Below, piece by piece: positions 10,711 through 15,942 of a stretch of DNA of 15,942 bases. The position numbers and the translations under genes were made by a program. Source of the stretch: JABIBU01 sp964464685 (GTDB taxonomy: Bacteria > Patescibacteriota > Patescibacteriia > Magasanikbacterales > UBA922); the NCBI GenBank assembly GCA_964464685.1, contig CAYXGV010000026.1:1-15942 (forward strand), in the 5' to 3' direction. The notes under the pieces are model-generated. The model was not told the origin of the DNA, did no database searches, and worked only from the letters and a program-made list of their open reading frames with translations. How positions within the stretch are numbered: position 1 is the first letter of the stretch; each line of letters opens with the position of its first letter.

Positions 10711-11908
10711 TTATCCACTCTTTTTTTAATTTATTAAAATTATCATTTTTGATAGCTTGTCTAATTTTTCGCATCAAATTCAACATAAAATGTACGTTGT
10801 GAATTGTGGCGAGGCGGTAGGCAGTGAGTTCACCGGCTTTGAATAAATGATGCAGATATGCTCGTGTGTAATTTGTGCCCGCCGTCGCTCTTTCAGAGCT
10901 TTGGCGAGGCAAGCATACTGGACACGTACAAGCAGGATCAATTGGTCCTGAATCTTTTTTAAAACCAGTATTTAAAATATTAATATAAGTTTTTTTACCA
11001 ATATTTGGATGGACAAAGAGTCGGCCGTTGCGGGCCACTCGAGTGGGGGAGACACAATCAAACATATCAACTCCGCGTTCCACTACTTCAAATAAATCTT
11101 TTGGTGAATGTCCGACGCCCATGGTGTAGTGAGGTTTGTCAACGGGTAAAATCGGATTGACCCAATCAAGTATTTTTTTGGTGGCAGACATGTTGTAGCC
11201 GATTGATTCACCGCCAATAGCGATGCCGTCGAAGTCCATACTAGAAATTACTTTGGCACTTTCTTGGCGGAGTTTTTTGTGGTTAGCACCTTGAATGATG
11301 CCGAACAAATAGTTCTTAGTTCGGAGTTCATAGTTCTTAGTGTTTTGCAATTCTGTATGTTTTTTTATACAACGTTTTGCCCAGTCATGAGTCCTGTCCA
11401 AAGCTTGCCGGGCGTAGCTCAGTGAAGCCTGGTCGGGGGTACATTCGTCAAAGGCCATGATGATGTCAGCGCCGATTTTGTGTTGAATTTCAATAGCCGA
11501 TTCTGGGGTGAAGTGGTGCTTTGATCCATCAATGTGAGATTGAAAGCTGACGCCATTGTCATCAATTTTTGTTAGACTACCTTGGCCTTTGGCTTCTTTT
11601 TGTAGTCCTAAAGAAAAAACTTGAAAACCACCTGAGTCGGTTAGAATGGGTTTATTCCAGTTCATGAATTTGTGTAGTCCACCCATTTCAGCAATTAGAT
11701 TTTCTCCTGGGCGTAAATGTAGATGATAAGTGTTGCCTAAAATTATTTGTGCACCAAGATTAACCAAATCCAAACTATCCAAAGTTTTTACTGTGGCTTG
11801 CGTGCCGACTGGCATAAATTCGGGTGTTTCAATATCGCCGTGATCAGTATGGATAATACCAGTTCTGGCTTTGGTCTTTTTGTCGCGGTGAGTGATTTCA
11901 AAAAACAT
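10697..11908 (-). CDS. tgt: Queuine/preQ1 tRNA-guanine transglycosylase
   Basis: Tgt swaps guanine 34 of GUN-anticodon tRNAs for preQ1, the step before QueA. The protein is 403 aa, about 25-30 longer than usual. ILTDSGGFQVFSL (88-100) holds D91; MAFDECTP (151-158) binds the base; FGIIQG (202-207); GVDMFDCVSPTRVARNG (279-295) with D284 at the nucleophile position. Zinc ligands are C327, C329, C332 and H370. The loop IAIGGESIGY (229-238) has Glu and Tyr where Z. mobilis Tgt has Leu231 and Glu235. Residues 188-200 (QNTKNYELRTKNY) and 335-344 (RQSSERATAG, inside the zinc region) look repeat-encoded. The ATG at 11908 has no SD and lies eight bases from palindrome copy 3. Confidence 0.96.
   Translation of the reverse strand: MFFEITHRDKKTKARTGIIHTDHGDIETPEFMPVGTQATVKTLDSLDLVNLGAQIILGNTYHLHLRPGENLIAEMGGLHKFMNWNKPILTDSGGFQVFSLGLQKEAKGQGSLTKIDDNGVSFQSHIDGSKHHFTPESAIEIQHKIGADIIMAFDECTPDQASLSYARQALDRTHDWAKRCIKKHTELQNTKNYELRTKNYLFGIIQGANHKKLRQESAKVISSMDFDGIAIGGESIGYNMSATKKILDWVNPILPVDKPHYTMGVGHSPKDLFEVVERGVDMFDCVSPTRVARNGRLFVHPNIGKKTYINILNTGFKKDSGPIDPACTCPVCLPRQSSERATAGTNYTRAYLHHLFKAGELTAYRLATIHNVHFMLNLMRKIRQAIKNDNFNKLKKEWINPAP
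10881..10905. repeat. Small GC-rich palindrome inside the tgt zinc-binding region
   Basis: GCC-GTC-GCTCT-TTC-AGAGC-TTT-GGC forms a symmetric hairpin with a 3-nt mismatch. It encodes most of an extra RQSSERATAG segment between the last zinc cysteine C332 and the TRAY block, absent from Z. mobilis Tgt. The frame is kept. Confidence 0.6.
11310..11341. repeat. TAGTTCTTAGT tandem word repeat inside tgt
   Basis: TAGTTCTTAGT occurs at 11310-11320 and 11331-11341 around TCGGAGTTCA. On the coding strand it encodes NTKNYELRTKNY, between the helix ending KKHTELQ and the strand LFGIIQG. Family members have only a few residues there. It is typical of the short-word repeats elsewhere in this window. Confidence 0.75.
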
Positions 11909-11916
11909 AGATAAAC

Positions 11917-12022
11917 ATACTAATATACAAATAATACGAATTATACTAATGCTATACTAATATTTTTCTAGTTTGGAATTCGTATAGCATTAGTATAATT
12001 CGTATTATTTGTATATTGGTAT
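11917..12022 (-). repeat. 107-bp palindromic element, copy 3 (upstream of tgt)
   Basis: This is the best preserved copy: the first 41 bases of the left arm (starting ATACTAATATACAAATAATA) match the reverse complement of the right arm with a single T/C difference, which still pairs as a wobble. The centre, read on the minus strand, is GAATTCC ... CTAGAAAAA (11981-11963), so the element is reversed relative to copies 1 and 2. In every case, relative to the following gene (rnc minus, queA plus, tgt minus), the orientation varies. It lies in the tgt / 12121 divergent region, eight bases from the tgt ATG. Confidence 0.92.
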
Positions 12023-12058
12023 ATAATTTTAAATATATATAGTTTATATTAATCTACT

Positions 12059-12087
12059 TTGACTAATAAATCAAGATTAGGTATTAT
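12059..12087 (+). promoter_or_regulatory. Sigma70-type promoter for the 106-aa gene
   Basis: TTGACT (12059-12064), a 17-nt spacer and TATTAT (12082-12087). Predicted start is near 12094. The leader carries GGAGG at 12111-12115, five bases before the ATG at 12121. Confidence 0.75.
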
Positions 12088-12120
12088 TAGATTAGACGTT
12101 CTTTACATTTGGAGGATAAA

Positions 12121-12441
12121 ATGGTTGAGTTAGCTCCGAAACTTTCGGTTTTTTTCATTTTGGTGTATTCCGAAGGTAAGAGAGTATTCTTTCATCGCCA
12201 ACTAGATGGCCAATCACGTTTTTGTCGAGTGCAAAAAAAGGAGGATGATATCGCTTTGTCCATACTGGTTGGTTTATATTTTGACCAGTATAATGGTAAT
12301 CTGGCGATTGCCTTGGAGAGAGGTTGGGTTACTCCATTTGGTAAAGTGACACCAGCCGGTTTTTTGGAGGCAGAACGATGGAAGGTCTTTCGGCGTGAAG
12401 CAAAGAAAGAATTATATGATGCTCTTTGCGAATTTGGATAG
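12121..12441 (+). CDS. Unknown 106-aa protein with strong SD
   Basis: I chose the ATG at 12121 because GGAGG lies five bases upstream; an in-frame TTG at 12109 would overlap that SD. The product (MVELAPKLSVFFILVYSEGK ...) looks like a small alpha/beta soluble domain. A beta start is followed by FHRQLDGQSRFCRVQKKEDD, a helix, and a charged helical end (EAERWKVFRREAKKELYDAL). The GWVTPFGKVTPAGFLEAERW stretch has the feel of a winged-helix or small-domain loop, but I cannot name a family. Promoter and SD style match the small genes at 10028 and 10560. A hairpin follows at 12483. Confidence 0.72.
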   Translation: MVELAPKLSVFFILVYSEGKRVFFHRQLDGQSRFCRVQKKEDDIALSILVGLYFDQYNGNLAIALERGWVTPFGKVTPAGFLEAERWKVFRREAKKELYDALCEFG

Positions 12442-12482
12442 AAAATTTCTATTCAATTTTAGAGAGTATGTACTCAACCGGC

Positions 12483-12513
12483 AGAGAAGGCCCCCCGCCT
12501 TCTCTTACCGTTT
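12483..12513 (+). terminator. Terminator or palindrome after the 106-aa gene
   Basis: AGAGAAGGC (12483-12491) pairs exactly with GCCTTCTCT (12497-12505) around CCCCC, followed after TACCG by TTTTTA. It ends the small gene just before the C39 peptidase start at 12524. The T-run is displaced by five bases, so terminator strength is uncertain. Confidence 0.6.
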
Positions 12514-12523
12514 TTATTGTGTT

Positions 12524-13402
12524 ATGAAAAAAAGTTTTTTTAAATTTAATTTATTTTTTTTCGGACTGAATTTAATTTTAATTTTTGGTATTATTTTTTT
12601 ATGGCAAAAAATGTTTATTCTATCGCCAGTAACAAAAATTTATGATGATAAAATAAATATTTTGATTGATAATTTATCTGATCAAGAAGTGGTGGAAAAC
12701 ACAGAGGACACGGAAATTGGCGAGGAGGGCACGGAAGTAATTGAAGATAATATAGAACAATATGACAATGAATCAGCTTCAAGTACATTAATTTTGGATA
12801 CAAAAGAAGATATAAAAATACCTAATAAAATAAATTTAAATGTTCCCTTTACATCACAAGCGCCAGAAAAAAACTGGGAAGAACCTTGGCAAGATGCGTG
12901 TGAGGAGGCGGGAGTTTTGATGCTAGATGCATATTACAAAGGGTATGGTTTGAGTCCTTTGTTTGCTCGTGATGAAATTTTGAAAATGGTAGCATGGGAA
13001 GAAGCACGGGGGTGGGAGATGAGTATTACTGCGGAAAAAGTCGCTGAATTGGGAGAGTGGTATGTTTTTACGACACACGACTCACATAACACGACCCAGA
13101 CAGTTACGATTGTTGAAAATCCAAATGTTGAAGAGATTAAAAGATTTGTTGCAGGTGGTGATCCGGTTTTGGTTTTGGCTTATGGAAAAGTTTTACCAAA
13201 TCCGCATTTTAGAAACGGCGGACCGGAATACCATGCTTTAATTATCCGCGGTTATGATGAGGATGAGTTTATTACAAATGATCCGGGTACGCAATTTGGT
13301 GAGAATTTTAAATATAAATATAATGATTTGATGAATGCTATTCATGATTGGAATGATGGTCGAGTGAGTGAGGGGAGAAAAGTTATTTTGGTGATTCAAT
13401 GA
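12524..13402 (+). CDS. Membrane-anchored C39-like cysteine peptidase
   Basis: This 292-aa protein has an N-terminal transmembrane anchor (about 8-27), a low-complexity acidic linker (53-100) and a C39-like papain-fold domain outside the membrane. The domain opens INLNVPFTSQAP (103-114), then QDACEEAGVLML (123-134) with the likely catalytic C126. The catalytic His is H237 in EYHALIIRGYDEDEF, and TNDPGTQFG (251-259) supplies the Asn/Asp. The peptide substrate is unknown. The linker part ENTEDTEIGEEGTEV comes from CACAGAGGACACGGA words (12700-12735), and residues 183-193 (TTHDSHNTTQT) come from the CACGACACACGAC word. I chose ATG 12524 because it starts directly before the membrane helix; earlier in-frame codons translate the hairpin at 12483. 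Confidence 0.85.
   Translation: MKKSFFKFNLFFFGLNLILIFGIIFLWQKMFILSPVTKIYDDKINILIDNLSDQEVVENTEDTEIGEEGTEVIEDNIEQYDNESASSTLILDTKEDIKIPNKINLNVPFTSQAPEKNWEEPWQDACEEAGVLMLDAYYKGYGLSPLFARDEILKMVAWEEARGWEMSITAEKVAELGEWYVFTTHDSHNTTQTVTIVENPNVEEIKRFVAGGDPVLVLAYGKVLPNPHFRNGGPEYHALIIRGYDEDEFITNDPGTQFGENFKYKYNDLMNAIHDWNDGRVSEGRKVILVIQ
13070..13102 (+). repeat. CACGACACACGAC word repeat inside the C39 peptidase gene
   Basis: ACGACACACGACTCACATAA followed by CACGACCCAGACA matches the arm and inner words of the 2506-2584 element and of 9816-9838. It encodes TTHDSHNTTQT between the catalytic Cys and His blocks, in frame. Confidence 0.75.
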
Positions 13403-13673
13403 TAATAATATGAATATATTGTCGGAGAGAACGATAAAATATTATTAAAATATTAACAAAATATGATCACCGTACAGTCAGCAAAATTTATATTATACAA
13501 TGAAAGATAATTTCATTAACAAATTTAATTTTACTCTTTACAATAAAATTAGTAAAAAAATCTAACGAATAAATATTTTATTAATATTTTTTTCATATTT
13601 TATTAATATTCTTATATATAGTATAATCAGATAACTCCAGCTTCATTAAAATTACGCTGGATAAATAGTCTTG
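13403..13673. other. AT-rich spacer before uvrD
   Basis: No gene is seen. Two copies of ATATTTTATTAATATT (13573-13588 and 13595-13610) lie 22 bases apart, and related AAAATATTATTAAAATATTA words lie at 13437-13456. A TATAAT at 13622-13627 could be a -10 box for uvrD, but the -35 position (TTTATT) is poor. A small CCAGC / GCTGG hairpin (13637-13660) follows. The repeats may be protein-binding sites or simple AT drift. Confidence 0.45.
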
Positions 13674-15851
13674 ATGTCTATGATTAATTGGGAAAAGGAA
13701 TTAAACAGGGAGCAATTAGAAGTCGTCACCAAAGGTGATGGTCCGTGTTTGGTTTTGGCTGGAGCTGGTTCGGGCAAGACTAGGGCAATTACTTATCGGG
13801 TAGCATATTTATTAGAAAAAGGCGTGAAGCCGGAAAATATTTTGTTAGTGACTTTTACCAATAAGGCGGCAAGAGAAATGTTGGAGAGAGTGCAGGAATT
13901 GATGAGCGGGCAGAATTTGGATGTTGAGAATGGAGACGCGCCGTGGCGCGTCTCTACGGGTACAATTTTACCATGGTCGGGGACGTTTCATCATATTGGT
14001 TACAGAATTTTGAAAAAATATGCAACCAAATTAGGATTTAAAAATAATTTTTCAGTTTTGGATAGTGACGATAGTTTGGCTTTGCTTAAAACTTGTCTCA
14101 AAGTTGAGGGGATTGATAGAAAAGAAAGAAGATTTCCATCACCAAAAGTAATTCAATCAATTATGTCTTATGCTCGCAATGCTGAGATAACAATTGAAGA
14201 AACTTTGGAATTAAAACATCCAAATTTTTTGGAGATTGCTGATACAATTAGAAGAATTGCTGAGGATTATCGTAATCGTAAAAAAGAGGCCAATGTAATG
14301 GACTTTGATGATTTGTTGGTCTATTGGTATTTGCTGTTGTTAAAAGATTTGGATACTAGAAATAAATATGCAGAACAATTTCAATATGTTTTAGTTGACG
14401 AATATCAAGATACTAATAAAATTCAAGCTTCTATTATAAATTTATTGGCAAGCAATCATAATAATTTATTGGTAGTGGGGGATGACGCGCAAAGTATTTA
14501 TTCTTTTAGGGCGGCTGACATAAAAAATATTTTGGATTTCTCCGCCACGGATGGAAAAGGACATCCGGATGCAAAAATTTTTAAACTAGAAACTAATTAT
14601 CGTTCTACTCCTAATATTTTGCAGGTTGCTAATGATGTGATTGCTAATAATTTGAATCAATATGAAAAAAAATTAAAAAGTGTTGTGGATGAGTTTGCCA
14701 AACCAGAAGTACATGCATTTCAAGATCAAACTGAAGAAGCAATTTTTATAGTAAGTAGAATTGAAGAGCTTATGAATGAAGGGGTTGAGCCAGATAAAAT
14801 CGCTGTGCTGTTTAGAGCTTCGCATCATAGTCAAGCTTTGGAAATGGAATTGGTCAAACGAAATATCGCTTATGATTATCGTGGCGGAGTAAGATTTTTT
14901 GAGCGAGCCCATATTAAAGATGTATTGGCATATTTAAAAATTTTAAATAATGTGGAAGATAGATTGGCTTGGAGTCGAGTTTTGAATATGCAAGTGGGGA
15001 TTGGCCCAGCTGGTGTTGAGCGTATTATGGAATGTCTGCGTGCCAACACCCCCCACCCTTCGGGCACCCCCCTTGATAGGGGGGAACTTGAACAAGTTGG
15101 TGCAAATTTAGGAGCAAAGGCACAGGTTGGATGGGGAGATTTTTTGCAAGTTTATTCTGCTGTTGCCAAAATTATAGAAGGTAAAGGCAGTAGCGTTGGA
15201 GATTTAATAAGAGAAGTGATAGGATCAAAATATAAAGAATATTTGGAAAATGAATATCCGGATTATCGTGAGCGCATGCAGGATTTGGAACAGTTGGCTG
15301 AGTTTGCTGACAAGCCCGATCCTTCGGCAGACTCGGGACAGAAAGATTTGAATTCTTTTTTGGCTGAGGCGACTTTGCAGGAAGGTTTTAATAATGCATT
15401 GAAAAATAATACTGATAATGAAGAAAAAATAATTTTGTCCACTGTCCACCAAGCCAAAGGTTTGGAATGGGAGGCGGTGTTTGTGATAAATTTGGCATCA
15501 GGTCAATTTCCCAATGATAGGGCGTTGCATGAACCAGAGGCGATAGAAGAAGAAAGACGTTTGTTTTATGTGGCCGTGACGCGTGCCAAAAAATACTTAC
15601 ATCTTACTTATTCGTTGTCTGGTGGCTTTAATAATTTTTCACAAGGACCGAGTATGTTTTTGGAAGAAATTAATAGTAATTTGATTGATATGAATTTTGC
15701 CGGTGGGGGAACAGTTTGGGATGATTTAGACACAGATGACACGGATTATTCGCAGATTAATGCGGATAGTGATGGCGATATTACTTATATATCAGAGGAT
15801 TCCGGTGGGGTAAAAAGGCGGGGATTTTTGAAGGATATCAATGATCTTTGA
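13674..15851 (+). CDS. uvrD: UvrD/PcrA-type superfamily 1 DNA helicase
   Basis: This 725-aa 3'-5' helicase works in nucleotide excision repair, mismatch repair or removal of replication blocks. It is complete. Motifs: Q-motif LNREQ (10-14), Walker A LAGAGSGKT (28-36), VTFTNKAAREM (59-69), DEYQDT (242-247), VVGDDAQSIYSFR (267-279), ETNYRS (306-311), ILSTVHQAKGLEWEAVFV (587-604) and FYVAVTRAKK (631-640). Three internal repeat-encoded insertions are visible: about 79-102, 457-484 and 546-558. The tail at 686-702 (DTDDTDYSQINADSDGD) is also repeat-encoded. UvrD and PcrA cannot be separated here. The start is ATG 13674 or 13680; no SD decides. Confidence 0.95.
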   Translation: MSMINWEKELNREQLEVVTKGDGPCLVLAGAGSGKTRAITYRVAYLLEKGVKPENILLVTFTNKAAREMLERVQELMSGQNLDVENGDAPWRVSTGTILPWSGTFHHIGYRILKKYATKLGFKNNFSVLDSDDSLALLKTCLKVEGIDRKERRFPSPKVIQSIMSYARNAEITIEETLELKHPNFLEIADTIRRIAEDYRNRKKEANVMDFDDLLVYWYLLLLKDLDTRNKYAEQFQYVLVDEYQDTNKIQASIINLLASNHNNLLVVGDDAQSIYSFRAADIKNILDFSATDGKGHPDAKIFKLETNYRSTPNILQVANDVIANNLNQYEKKLKSVVDEFAKPEVHAFQDQTEEAIFIVSRIEELMNEGVEPDKIAVLFRASHHSQALEMELVKRNIAYDYRGGVRFFERAHIKDVLAYLKILNNVEDRLAWSRVLNMQVGIGPAGVERIMECLRANTPHPSGTPLDRGELEQVGANLGAKAQVGWGDFLQVYSAVAKIIEGKGSSVGDLIREVIGSKYKEYLENEYPDYRERMQDLEQLAEFADKPDPSADSGQKDLNSFLAEATLQEGFNNALKNNTDNEEKIILSTVHQAKGLEWEAVFVINLASGQFPNDRALHEPEAIEEERRLFYVAVTRAKKYLHLTYSLSGGFNNFSQGPSMFLEEINSNLIDMNFAGGGTVWDDLDTDDTDYSQINADSDGDITYISEDSGGVKRRGFLKDINDL
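13933..13954. repeat. GAGACGCGCC palindrome inside uvrD
   Basis: GAGACGCGCC (13933-13942) and GGCGCGTCTC (13945-13954) are exact inverted copies around GT. The patch encodes part of a segment (NGDAPWRVST) placed between helicase motifs Ia and Ib, where UvrD proteins normally go straight to the GTFH block. Confidence 0.85.
15043..15084. repeat. C/G-run palindrome inside uvrD
   Basis: CCCCCCT (15067-15073) pairs with AGGGGGG (15078-15084). Upstream lies CCAACACCCCCCACCC, similar to the inner arm of the queA insertion (7562-7645). It encodes RANTPHPSGTPLDRGE, an extra loop in the 2B region. Confidence 0.75.
15311..15341. repeat. CCCGA / TCGGG repeat inside uvrD
   Basis: CCCGATCCTTCGGCAGACTC then GGGACA forms a short palindrome (CCCGA 15315-15319, TCGGG 15333-15337). 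It encodes DKPDPSADSGQK, inserted between two helices. The same CCCGA...TCGGG style occurs at 611-636 and 935-954. Confidence 0.6.
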
Positions 15852-15942
15852 TGTATAGTAAATAGGATATTAATATAATTTCCCCCCTAAAAGTTCAAGC
15901 TTTCAATGCAACACTTTGTGTATAACTTCATTCGGAGTCTGG
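15852..15942. other. Sequence after uvrD
   Basis: No gene, clear terminator or full promoter can be supported in the last 91 bases. A C-run (CCCCCC at 15883-15888) and an AT-rich segment are the only marks. Confidence 0.5.

Noticed and set aside
13573..13610. Repeated ATATTTTATTAATATT as a replication origin or iterons
   Set aside because: There are only two clear copies, no DnaA boxes or initiator gene, and the area is simply AT-rich.
1..15942. Alternative genetic code with TGA as Gly or Trp, known in some CPR groups
   Set aside because: TGA ends several genes at the expected places, and conserved genes show no in-frame TGA.

Overview
The window is an AT-rich stretch of bacterial chromosome. 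Genes are tightly packed, stop codons are standard (TGA is used as a stop at several genes), and most genes lack a Shine-Dalgarno (SD) sequence. These traits, together with a C39-like peptidase, a pilin-like tail, a FemAB-like ligase and many palindromic repeats, suggest a Candidate Phyla Radiation / Patescibacteria genome of the Parcubacteria type. That placement is inference from gene content and style; no 16S rRNA is present.

Layout. Bases 1-362 hold the C-terminus of a pilin-like protein (+). Bases 363-2940 form a minus-strand unit read rpmF, nusB, rnc, tRNA-Lys(CTT), tRNA-Arg(TCG), then a terminator. A degenerate tRNA-Arg-like copy broken by palindromes lies beyond tRNA-Arg. Bases 2956-7874 form a plus-strand run: FemAB-like ligase, PAP2 phosphatase, sugar-phosphate nucleotidyltransferase, mltG and queA. 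Next come a small frameshifted gene under a consensus promoter (7968-8328), a minus-strand pair (YhhQ-type queuosine-precursor transporter and an unknown 236-aa protein), and a convergent pair of tiny genes with consensus promoters and strong SDs flanking a structured RNA (9964-10641). The window closes with tgt (minus), a small SD-led gene, a C39-like peptidase and a full-length UvrD/PcrA helicase (plus).

How the genes work together. The rpmF-nusB-rnc-tRNA unit is translation and RNA-processing machinery. FemAB, PAP2, nucleotidyltransferase and MltG look like an envelope/peptidoglycan set. QueA, YhhQ and Tgt make a queuosine salvage theme spread over 5 kb.

The most striking feature is the load of short palindromes and word repeats. 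One family of about 107 bp (three clear copies plus one diverged copy) forms long RNA hairpins, with copies ending 4-23 bases before the start codons of rnc, queA and tgt. Other families lie before the nucleotidyltransferase and mltG, inside a tRNA remnant, and in frame inside femAB, mltG, queA, tgt, the C39 peptidase and uvrD. This resembles the Rickettsia palindromic elements in principle, but I recognise no named family here.
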